Notes under the pieces: model-generated
Databases searched by the model: none
Told to the model about the DNA's origin: nothing
What the model saw: only the letters and a program-made list of their open reading frames with translations
Position numbers and translations under genes: made by a program
From: Giesbergeria sp.
GTDB taxonomy: Bacteria; Pseudomonadota; Gammaproteobacteria; Burkholderiales; Burkholderiaceae_C
Direction: 5' to 3'
Length of the DNA stretch: 5,878 nucleotides
NCBI GenBank assembly: GCA_017998735.1
Contig: JAGOCN010000129.1
Span: 1-5,878, forward strand
In this document: piece by piece, positions 1 through 5,765 of the stretch
Position numbering within the stretch: position 1 is the stretch's first letter
Layout of the letters: every line of letters begins with the position of its first letter

Positions 1-153
1 GACCATTTTGTCGCCCGCGCCCGCGCCGCGCACCCCCACGTCGCCACCGGCGAATTTGCCGCCGACATGCAGCTGCACCTGGTCAACGACGGCCCGGTGA
101 CGGTTCCGCTGCGCATGGCGCCGGGCAGCACACAGCGCAAAATTTGCTCCTGA
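1..153 (+). CDS. dtd: dtd copy, 3' end only (D-aminoacyl-tRNA deacylase)
   Basis: The frame is open from the first base of the window to a TGA at 151-153. It encodes the C-terminal third of a D-aminoacyl-tRNA deacylase, including the NDGPVT motif that forms part of the active site in this family. Bases 1-127 are identical to 2126-2252 in the complete dtd gene of this window. After base 127 the two diverge, and this copy ends in a short tail (STQRKICS) instead of the longer tail of the other copy. If a whole gene lies upstream it would be about 161 aa. The stop codon falls at the edge of a degenerate intergenic element. It may be a second functional dtd, a fragment left by duplication, or a contig-end overlap. 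Confidence 0.7.
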   Translation, partial: DHFVARARAAHPHVATGEFAADMQLHLVNDGPVTVPLRMAPGSTQRKICS

Positions 154-205
154 AACAAGAGCTGCTGGCGCAAACTGCGCATGGACTGGAGACTGTTTGG
201 CTGAG
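153..205. repeat. Degenerate intergenic element, copy A
   Basis: This segment lies between the dtd copy and the stop codon of the mini-Res ORF. Bases 153-203 align by eye with 2678-2729 at about 36 of 52 positions with one gap. Both copies share the core AGCTGC..GCGC and the end TTTGGCTG, followed by a T-run (212-218 here) and then a res stop codon. It resembles the AGCTGC-AGCGCTT type of intergenic palindrome that I remember from Comamonadaceae genomes, but here the palindromic symmetry is mostly lost. It probably once served as a terminator between convergent genes. Confidence 0.5.
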
Positions 206-218
206 GCTTCGGTTTTTT

Positions 219-629
219 CTACAGCAGGCTGGCTTGTAGCGATGCGCTGGCCAGCGGCCGCAGCCGGGCAAAGTCCAGCAATTGCGCCAGGTGTGCGCCC
301 TTGCCCTGCCATTCGTGCGCCACGTCCTCGGCCAGCCCGGTTCCCGCCAGCAGCGCACCGGGCACCACCTGTTGGTGCAGGTCCAGCAGCGAACCTGCGC
401 GCAGCACCTCGTGCGCCACGATGGCCTGCTTCTGCCCGGTGTGAAAGTTCAACCCGCTGCGTGCATTCACCATGTCCTGGCCAAACCACCAGTGCAGCAA
501 TTCGGCCGTGGTCGGGGTGACCCTTTCCAGAATATCGGCGGCGCCGTGTTCAAGGCCCGGGCAGAGTTGCCGGGTTTTGACGGTGAGGGCGGTGGACAGG
601 GCCAGAGGGTCTGTGTGGTGTGCGTACAT
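219..629 (-). pseudogene. Mini-Res: internally deleted type III restriction Res copy
   Basis: This is an uninterrupted 136-aa ORF. Residues 1 to about 103 match the N-terminus of the full-length Res encoded at 2738-5713, and the last ~34 residues match its extreme C-terminus. Protein identity is roughly 85% over the aligned parts. About 852 codons of the middle are missing, including Walker A, the DEAH-type motif, motif VI and the PD-(D/E)XK nuclease, so it cannot act as a helicase or restriction nuclease. The join lies at the residues LAE, where the intact gene has LLAE at both deletion ends (residues 101-104 and 953-956), which suggests recombination across a short direct repeat. A second deletion of 12 bp removes four residues after GQKQAI. 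Both deletions keep frame and there is no stop. It is probably a decaying remnant, but a retained small protein is possible. Confidence 0.8.
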
Positions 630-675
630 ACGTCAAGTCAAATTAAAAATGGGCTGGTGTGGGAAGATTCAATCC

Positions 676-1419
676 ATGCCCATCACCGCCCAAGCGCCCC
701 GCACTGCGTGGCGCGATTTTCCGAAGGTCTTTATCCACGCCGCCGAATCGGCCGTAAAGCAGCACCCGTCCTATCGGCTTGCAAAATCGGGTGATGACGA
801 CGCCGCTACCGACCTGGTACTCGACAATTTCAATGTCCCCCAAGCATCGGCACTTGATGCATTGGCCGCAGGCCGCACTCCAACGCTGGTGAGCGCACAT
901 GCGTTTGAGCGAGAAGGCATCAACGCCATTCCTGAAGTGTTTGCAGACCAACTTGGTCAGGTGCTGGAATGGCCAGTGGATGCCGGGATTGTTCAAACCA
1001 ACGTGGTTGGCCACACTGGTGCCAATGGCTTTTGGCGGCTGGCCCGACAAGCTGAATTTGAGGGCAAGGTGACGCCCGGCTGCGAATATGTGCTGGTCGA
1101 TGACTTTGTCGGTATGGGTGGCACCTTGGCGAACTTGAAGGGCTATATCGAATCGCAAGGTGGAAGGGTCTTGGCCGCAGTCGCTTTGACTGGCAAGCCC
1201 CATTCGGCCCAATTGGCACCATCGCCTGAGCGCTTGCACGAACTGAGAGAAAAACATGGAACAGAACTTGAAAACTGGTGGATCGGACACTTCGCTCACG
1301 CCTTCGACGCGCTTACTGAATCAGAAGCTCGGTACCTCGCCCGAACCGAGACGGCTGACACCATCCGAGATCGCATTGTTGAGGCAGAGCAAACAGGAAA
1401 TCGCCCAGCGGTTTCCTGA
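676..1419 (+). CDS. Phosphoribosyltransferase-fold protein, substrate unknown
   Basis: The product is a 247-aa soluble protein. It carries a type I phosphoribosyltransferase PRPP-binding loop, YVLVDDFVGMGGTL at residues 138-151: a hydrophobic strand, two acidic residues, then a Gly-rich loop ending in Thr. Earlier conserved-looking stretches are VGHTGANGFWRLARQ (111-125) and the region around AFEREGINAIPEVFA (76-90). No hood region typical of a known purine, pyrimidine or orotate enzyme is recognisable, so the acceptor is unknown. The ATG at 676 is chosen because GGGAAG lies 9 nt upstream; the same frame stays open to 472 but there it would run antisense into the mini-Res. Its GC is about 52-55% in sampled stretches against about 80% in a sampled stretch of dtd, so it is probably acquired. 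Its 3' 164 nt overlap a 64-aa ORF in another frame. PRTase folds have been proposed as effectors in some bacterial conflict systems; a defence role here is inference from context. Confidence 0.82.
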   Translation: MPITAQAPRTAWRDFPKVFIHAAESAVKQHPSYRLAKSGDDDAATDLVLDNFNVPQASALDALAAGRTPTLVSAHAFEREGINAIPEVFADQLGQVLEWPVDAGIVQTNVVGHTGANGFWRLARQAEFEGKVTPGCEYVLVDDFVGMGGTLANLKGYIESQGGRVLAAVALTGKPHSAQLAPSPERLHELREKHGTELENWWIGHFAHAFDALTESEARYLARTETADTIRDRIVEAEQTGNRPAVS

Positions 1420-1450
1420 GAACTACGCGCGCTACGCACCAGCGGGCTGA
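1256..1450 (+). CDS. Small 64-aa protein overlapping the PRTase gene
   Basis: This ORF starts inside the phosphoribosyltransferase gene, overlaps it by 164 nt in the +1 frame and ends 31 nt beyond it. GAGAGA lies a few bases before the ATG and could act as a ribosome binding site. The product has a Ser/Thr/Pro-rich N-terminal half and a predicted amphipathic helix, [18 protein letters not shown] at about 34-51, of a style seen in small plasmid and island proteins. I do not recognise the family. In the overlap its third-codon-position GC, counted by eye, is higher (about two thirds) than that of the PRTase frame (about half), which suggests this frame is also coding. It could be a partner or antidote of the PRTase, or a chance ORF. 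Confidence 0.55.
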   Translation: MEQNLKTGGSDTSLTPSTRLLNQKLGTSPEPRRLTPSEIALLRQSKQEIAQRFPENYARYAPAG

Positions 1451-1466
1451 AGCGCACGGCGCTTCA
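1448..1466. terminator. Perfect 8-bp hairpin at the end of the PRTase cassette
   Basis: TGAAGCGC-ACG-GCGCTTCA is an 8-bp perfect stem with a 3-nt loop. It includes the stop codon of the 64-aa ORF on the plus strand and, at 1464-1466, the stop codon of the minus-strand Mod-like remnant. No T-tract follows on either strand, so it is not a classic intrinsic terminator. It may still slow transcription or protect the 3' end between the two convergent reading frames. Confidence 0.45.
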
Positions 1467-1720
1467 CTTGGCTTCAGGCGTGCCGACCATCGGCCCCACC
1501 TCTGCCTCAAACCTGAACCAATCCACCAACCGCACGCACACCGTGCGCGGGCCGGGTTTGGTGGCCACCCCGTCAGCACCGCCTGCGTCACCACGCGCAG
1601 CGGGTCGGCGTCGCTGGCGGTGTTGCCCCGGTAGTCCTGCCAGACCCGGCGAAACGCTTTGCCGTCGTCATCCGGGTGGCCGGTCAACACAACCACCAGA
1701 ACCCGGCAAAAGACGAATCT
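1464..1720 (-). pseudogene. C-terminal remnant, probably of a type III Mod methyltransferase
   Basis: On the minus strand two frames join into one protein-like C-terminus. The first runs [13 protein letters not shown], then [19 protein letters not shown]. The second, after a one-base loss at the GGGG run (plus-strand CCCC at 1568-1571), runs [18 protein letters not shown] and ends ...TPEAK with TGA at 1464-1466. The pattern [17 protein letters not shown] resembles the end of COG2189-type Mod subunits, which often finish with a V-x-V-V-D-I-F-like strand; this comes from memory, not from a search. Its position supports the idea, since it lies upstream of, and on the same strand as, the mini-Res, where mod would be in a mod-res operon. 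The catalytic part of the methyltransferase is absent. The upstream boundary near 1720, next to the GCCA repeat, is approximate. Confidence 0.5.
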
Positions 1721-1768
1721 GCCAGGCCTGGCCAGCCAGCCAGCCAGCCAGCCGGCCGATTGACCGGC
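1721..1768. repeat. GCCA tetranucleotide tract flanked by palindromes
   Basis: Bases 1731-1753 contain 5.75 head-to-tail copies of GCCA. The tract is entered through a perfect 12-bp palindrome, GCCAGGCCTGGC (1721-1732), and left through an inverted pair GCCGG...CCGGC (1751-1755 and 1764-1768). It lies 40 nt before the dtd start codon and at the truncated edge of the Mod-like remnant. A tetranucleotide tract of this kind can change copy number by slippage. Here it is not inside an intact ORF, so any effect would be on the spacing or transcription of dtd. Confidence 0.75.
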
Positions 1769-1792
1769 ACCGCAGCGAAAGGACATTTCAGC

Positions 1793-2305
1793 ATGATCAG
1801 CGTATTGCAGCGCGTGCGCCAGGCGCGCGTCGAAGTGGAAGGCCGTGTGGTCGGCCAGATCGGCGCCGGCCTGGTGGTGCTGGTGTGCGCCGAGCGCGGC
1901 GACACCGAGCGCGAGGCCGACCGCCTGCTGGCCAAGCTGCTCAAACTGCGCGTCTTCAGCGACGCCGCTGGCAAGATGAACCTGAGCGTGCAGGACATGG
2001 ACGGCCAGGGCACGCCCGGCGGCCTGCTGCTGGTCAGCCAGTTCACGCTGGCCGCCGACACCACCGGCGGCAACCGCCCCAGCTTCACCCAGGCCGCCGC
2101 GCCGGGCGAGGGCCGGCGGCTGTACGACCATTTTGTCGCCCGCGCCCGCGCCGCGCACCCCCACGTCGCCACCGGCGAATTTGCCGCCGACATGCAGCTG
2201 CACCTGGTCAACGACGGCCCGGTGACGGTTCCGCTGCGCATGGCGCCGGGCACCGACAGCGCGGCCGGCACCCATGCCAGTACCCATGCCTATACAAGCG
2301 CTTGA
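1793..2305 (+). CDS. dtd: D-aminoacyl-tRNA deacylase (Dtd)
   Basis: The cytosolic enzyme removes D-amino acids (and glycine mischarged on tRNA-Ala) from tRNA as a proofreading step of translation. The 170-aa product has both family signatures: SQFTL at 82-86, followed by GNRPSF at 93-98, and NDGPVT at 140-145 carrying the Gly-Pro pair of the active site. The ATG at 1793 is supported by AAAGGA ending 9 nt upstream and by the canonical N-terminus MISVLQRV. E. coli Dtd is about 145 aa; the extra ~24 residues here are a low-complexity Thr/Ala/His tail. The stop overlaps the start of the downstream UPF0060 gene. Bases 2126-2252 are repeated exactly at 1-127. High GC fits the host chromosome. Confidence 0.95.
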   Translation: MISVLQRVRQARVEVEGRVVGQIGAGLVVLVCAERGDTEREADRLLAKLLKLRVFSDAAGKMNLSVQDMDGQGTPGGLLLVSQFTLAADTTGGNRPSFTQAAAPGEGRRLYDHFVARARAAHPHVATGEFAADMQLHLVNDGPVTVPLRMAPGTDSAAGTHASTHAYTSA

Positions 2306-2619
2306 AAACCTTTTTGCTCTACCTGGCCACGGCGCTGGCCGAAATCGTCGGCTGCTACCTGCCATACCTGTGGCTGCGCCAGCATGGCCCGGTCTGGCTG
2401 CTGTTGCCTGCGCTGGCCAGCCTGGCGCTGTTTGCCTGGCTCCTGACCCTGCACGATGCCGCTTCGGGCCGGGTCTATGCCGCCTATGGCGGCGTCTACA
2501 TCGGCACCGCCATTGCCTGGCTGTGGGCGGTGGACGGCGTGCGCCCGTCGGCCTGGGACGCGGCCGGCGTGGCTGTCGCCCTGCTGGGCATGGGGCTGAT
2601 CGCGTTTCAGCCGCGCTGA
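2302..2619 (+). CDS. ynfA: UPF0060 family inner-membrane protein (YnfA-type)
   Basis: The 105-aa product matches the usual ~108 aa of the family and has four hydrophobic segments at about 4-24, 31-50, 58-77 and 86-103. The family hallmarks [15 protein letters not shown] (11-25) and [13 protein letters not shown] (56-68) are present. It is a small four-helix inner-membrane protein, SMR-like in topology; family members have been linked to efflux, but the substrate is not settled. No ATG or GTG is available in frame, so the start is TTG at 2302, giving [15 protein letters not shown], which is where the family normally begins. This TTG overlaps the TGA of dtd (TTGA), pointing to translational coupling. 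No clear ribosome binding site is visible. Confidence 0.9.
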   Translation: MKTFLLYLATALAEIVGCYLPYLWLRQHGPVWLLLPALASLALFAWLLTLHDAASGRVYAAYGGVYIGTAIAWLWAVDGVRPSAWDAAGVAVALLGMGLIAFQPR

Positions 2620-2675
2620 GCCAGAAGATGCCTGTATGCACAAGGCGCCCTGCCAGCAGCCGTGCCGAACCATGC

Positions 2676-2737
2676 AAAAACAATAGCTGCCAGCGCTTAC
2701 CCATCAAGGGCCAGAGGTTGATTTGGCTGGTATTTTT
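2676..2737. terminator. Intergenic element, copy B, between convergent ynfA and res
   Basis: The segment holds CAGCGCTT, then a short loop, then AAGGGCCAGAGG, a degenerate inverted repeat, followed by a run of seven T at 2732-2738. On the minus strand the same stem is followed by a TTTTT run near 2676-2680. It could therefore end transcription of the dtd-ynfA pair from the left and of res from the right. It is homologous to the element at 153-205. The rest of the gap (2620-2675) shows no feature I can support. Confidence 0.5.
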
Positions 2738-5713
2738 TTACAGCAGGCTGGCCTGCAGCGATGCACTGGCCAGCGGCCGCAGCCGCGCAAAGTCCAGCAG
2801 CTCGGCCAGGTGCGCGCCTTTGCCCTGCCATTCATGCACCACGTTTTCTGCCAGCAGCACGTAATGCCAAGGCAGGCCCTGGCGCAGTTCGGGCGCAAGC
2901 GTGTTGATGCGCTCGCACCAGGCGATGGCGGCCTTGCGCTTGCGCTGCACGTTGGGGTGCAGGGTTTGCTCTTGCGCCTTGGTTTCCACCAAAAAAATGG
3001 CGCTGGCCGTGCGCACCAGAAAATCGGGGCTGTAAAACGCCGCCAGCCCGTCGTCCTTCACATAGCGCAGCCGGGCAAAGGGGTGGCGCGTTTCGCTGAT
3101 CTTGCAAAACGCCAGCACCTGCGCATCGGCCTGCGCCCAGTGAATGAAAGTGCGCTCCAGACCGCCATTGCGCGCCGGCCAGCCCAGGCGGGTGTAAATG
3201 CACTTGCTGACTTCTACCGAATGGGCGCCCCGCACCATCAGGCGCGGGGTTTCGCTCAGCCAGCGGGCCAGCACCTCGGTCTGGCCGCTGGTGTATTGCT
3301 CTTCAGACTCCAGCAGCGCCACGGCAAACACTTTGGTGATGTGGTCCACCACCGGCTGCAGCAGCAACAGGCGCCAGTTTTCGCTACCGCTTTCTTCTGC
3401 CAAAGGATTGAAGTCGGTGCCAAACAGCCGCGTCCAGAGGTAGTCGTCCAGCCAGCCGGTCAGGTCGGCCGTGTTCACCTGCAGATACGGCTTGGCCAGG
3501 TGCGTGGCAATTTTGTTGCCCTTGGGCAGTGGCTCACTCAACGCCTGGCCGATGCGCCGGGTCAGCCGCGCCAGGTAGTCGTTGTAGCCCGCCACGTGCA
3601 TCACCGCGCCGTCCACCCGGTAGTCGCCAAACAGCGTGGCACTTTGCAGGTCTTGCGAGATGAAGGTGTCGCCCTTGCCCAGCAGGCCGCGCAGTGCATT
3701 GGGGTCCATGGACGTGAAGGCGGGCAGGGCCAGCACATCTATGTCAGCGTGGCCCTGCAACTCGTCCGCCTCGCGCAGGATGAACGGAATGCCGAAGTCG
3801 AACGCCTCGAAGCCTTCGCGCAGCTCGGCCGCCACCATGTCGCCGGTGCTGGAGGTGCTGTCCATGCCCTCGCCGGTGGTGCCGGCCAGACCCTCTTGCA
3901 GCAACTCGTCGTAGAACGACTGAAACGCCGGGTGCTCCACGATGCTCAGCACGTCAATCAGGTTGGCCGGCTCTTGTCCGGCGTTGATGCGCTGGCGGTT
4001 TTCTTCCTTGAGGCTGGTGTATTCCGCATCGCGCCACATCAGCCGCAGGCCCCGGCCAATGGTCTGCTCCAGCAAAATTTGCGCTTGTGATGAGCGCAGC
4101 GGCACGATGACGCAAATGTTGTTCACGTCAAACCCCTCGCGCAGCATCAGCACGCTGACGATGACACGGGGCGTTGCGTGCTGGTCCACGCTGAACAACC
4201 GCTGGCGCACCGGCGCCCAGTCCTTTTCACCCAGCTCGGCCTTTTTGCCCGAGTCGATGGTCATCACCTCGTCCTCGTGCAAGCCTTCCTGCTCCTGCAA
4301 AAAGGCCGCCACCAGGGGCGATACCGTGGTGTCTTCGCACACCACCAGCATCTTCGGGTGGCGCGTGGGGTCGATAGGGGCAAAGTCGGCTTCGAGCTTG
4401 CGCAGTTTTTTGAGTCCGGCGCGCAGCATCACGCGCTGGCCTTCGCTCAAGGCCGGGTTGCCGTCCTCATCGCGTTCGGCTTTGAAGTCAAGGGGCAGCG
4501 CGCCAATTTCCTTGCGCCGGTCCAGCACCAGCGATTTCACCAGCCCGGCGCGCATGGCGGCCTTCAGGTCAAAGTCGGTAACGATGTGCGCAAAGTACAG
4601 TTTCTTTTTGTTTTTGCCACTGCCCACGTCGTTGTACGGCGTGGCAGAAAAATCCACCTGCACAAAACGCCGGCCCTTGGTTTCGGCTATCCGGTTCAGG
4701 CTTTTTTGCCATTCCACCTCGGTCACTTCACCCTCGCGCAAGAAGGAATGGATGTGGTGGGCTTCGTCGTTGAACACCATCAATTCAGGCAAGCCAGCCA
4801 AAAACTCCAGCACATTGCCGCGCGCATAGCGGCGGTCGAGCACGTCCAGGCTGTTGCCCGTGGCGCGGCCCGGCATCAGCGGCAGCACGGTGGCCACCAC
4901 CTCGTGTGCGGGCAGCGGCGCGCCGAGGGCTTCTATCTCGTCCACGCTTTCCACCTCCTCGGATACTTCGCCGTCGGTCAGCAAGTGCCAGTTGGTGATG
5001 GCGATCATGCCGTTGCCGGTGGCTTTCAGGCCAATCTCGGCCTTGCTGCACACATTGCCGCGCACAAAGGCAAACACGGCGTCGCGGTGCGAGTCCGGGA
5101 TGAACAGGTCGGCGAACTGCGCCATGTCCGACGTGGCGAAATCCCGCGCGCCCGACACCGTGCCCTGTGCGCCCACCACCAGCTTGCCGCAAAACGCATC
5201 CAGCAGCCGCTCGTAGACGATCAGCCCAGGCGCCACCACCATGAACTGGCGCGTAAAGCGTGCGTCGTCCAGCCCCTCGACCAACTTCGCATTCTTATTC
5301 AGCAATTGCCAGATCAGCAGCGCCTGCAGCACCCACGTTTTGCCTGTGCCGGTGGCCATCTTGAAGCAGTATTTGGGGTGCGCGTGTTTGGCGCCCGACA
5401 CCTCAGCCAGCAGTGTGCCCGCCAGCAGCGCATCGGGTACCACCTGCTGGTACAGGTCCAGCAGCGAGCCCGCGCCCAGCACCTCGTGCGCCACGATGGC
5501 GTTCAGGATGGCCTGCTTCTGCCCGGCGTGAAAGTTCAGCCCGTCGCGCGCGTCCACCATGTCCTGGCCGAACCACCAGTGCAGCAGCTCGGCGGTGGTG
5601 GGGGTCACGAGGTCCAGCAGATCGGCGCCGCCATCTTCAAGCCCCAGGGCCAGCTGGTTGGTTTTGGCCGTGAGTGCGGCGGAGAGGGCCAGGGGATTGT
5701 GTAAGTCAGCCAT
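2738..5713 (-). CDS. res: Type III restriction endonuclease Res subunit (SF2 helicase-nuclease)
   Basis: This is a 991-aa protein, normal for a Res subunit. In a type III system Res associates with Mod, uses ATP to communicate along DNA and cleaves near unmodified sites. Domains in order: an N-terminal region ending in a Q-motif-like FHAGQKQAI (61-69); Walker A ATGTGKT (120-126); motif II NDEAHH (315-320); motif III SAT (356-358); the second RecA-like domain with LREGFDVNN (524-532) and motif VI EQTIGRGLR (549-557); and a C-terminal PD-(D/E)XK nuclease with SPDFLV (D897) and FLVETKA (E910, K912). All catalytic motifs look intact. The start at 5713 gives the N-terminus shared with the mini-Res; AGGCG lies just upstream. 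No mod gene is adjacent within the window, because a divergent toxin gene follows 52 bp away. A stand-alone helicase-nuclease defence protein is the alternative. Confidence 0.88.
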   Translation of the reverse strand: MADLHNPLALSAALTAKTNQLALGLEDGGADLLDLVTPTTAELLHWWFGQDMVDARDGLNFHAGQKQAILNAIVAHEVLGAGSLLDLYQQVVPDALLAGTLLAEVSGAKHAHPKYCFKMATGTGKTWVLQALLIWQLLNKNAKLVEGLDDARFTRQFMVVAPGLIVYERLLDAFCGKLVVGAQGTVSGARDFATSDMAQFADLFIPDSHRDAVFAFVRGNVCSKAEIGLKATGNGMIAITNWHLLTDGEVSEEVESVDEIEALGAPLPAHEVVATVLPLMPGRATGNSLDVLDRRYARGNVLEFLAGLPELMVFNDEAHHIHSFLREGEVTEVEWQKSLNRIAETKGRRFVQVDFSATPYNDVGSGKNKKKLYFAHIVTDFDLKAAMRAGLVKSLVLDRRKEIGALPLDFKAERDEDGNPALSEGQRVMLRAGLKKLRKLEADFAPIDPTRHPKMLVVCEDTTVSPLVAAFLQEQEGLHEDEVMTIDSGKKAELGEKDWAPVRQRLFSVDQHATPRVIVSVLMLREGFDVNNICVIVPLRSSQAQILLEQTIGRGLRLMWRDAEYTSLKEENRQRINAGQEPANLIDVLSIVEHPAFQSFYDELLQEGLAGTTGEGMDSTSSTGDMVAAELREGFEAFDFGIPFILREADELQGHADIDVLALPAFTSMDPNALRGLLGKGDTFISQDLQSATLFGDYRVDGAVMHVAGYNDYLARLTRRIGQALSEPLPKGNKIATHLAKPYLQVNTADLTGWLDDYLWTRLFGTDFNPLAEESGSENWRLLLLQPVVDHITKVFAVALLESEEQYTSGQTEVLARWLSETPRLMVRGAHSVEVSKCIYTRLGWPARNGGLERTFIHWAQADAQVLAFCKISETRHPFARLRYVKDDGLAAFYSPDFLVRTASAIFLVETKAQEQTLHPNVQRKRKAAIAWCERINTLAPELRQGLPWHYVLLAENVVHEWQGKGAHLAELLDFARLRPLASASLQASLL

Positions 5714-5740
5714 TGGTATTCGCCTGTCTGTCGCAAAAAA

Positions 5741-5759
5741 TAAACAAAACGTTTATGAT
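5741..5759. promoter_or_regulatory. Inverted repeat and -10-like box in the res/higB divergent gap
   Basis: TAAAC-AAAAC-GTTTA (5741-5755) is a 5-bp inverted repeat with a 5-nt spacer in an AT-rich patch of an otherwise GC-rich region. It overlaps TATGAT (5754-5759), one mismatch from the sigma-70 -10 consensus and just before the higB start codon. No good -35 box is visible. HigBA-type operons are commonly autoregulated through palindromes at their promoter, so this is a candidate operator. As the gap is only 52 bp it could also affect res. Confidence 0.4.
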
Positions 5760-5765
5760 GAAGTC

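Noticed and set aside
577..651. A sigma-70 promoter for the phosphoribosyltransferase gene, with TTGACG at 577-582 as the -35 box
   Set aside because: There is no -10-like hexamer 16-18 nt downstream, and the AT-rich patch at 637-650 is too far away to pair with it.
472..675. An N-terminal extension of the phosphoribosyltransferase frame to an ATG at 472
   Set aside because: The extension is antisense to the mini-Res and has no family-like sequence. The ATG at 676 has a reasonable ribosome binding site.
643..1299. A 218-codon open frame on the minus strand across the phosphoribosyltransferase gene
   Set aside because: Its translation shows no recognisable motif, and the opposite strand has a clear PRPP-binding protein. 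It is a shadow frame.
1313..2707. A 464-codon minus-strand frame spanning the Mod-like remnant, dtd and ynfA
   Set aside because: Only its C-terminal part near 1570-1720 looks protein-like and is reported as a remnant. The rest is antisense to two well-identified genes.
2723..4090. A 455-codon plus-strand frame antisense to res
   Set aside because: It is rich in Gln, Val, His, Arg and Ala, as expected from antisense of a GC-rich gene, and has no motif. Res motifs are unambiguous on the other strand.
4178..5704. A 508-codon plus-strand frame antisense to the N-terminal half of res
   Set aside because: It has the same biased composition and no domain signal, and is explained by high third-position GC in res.
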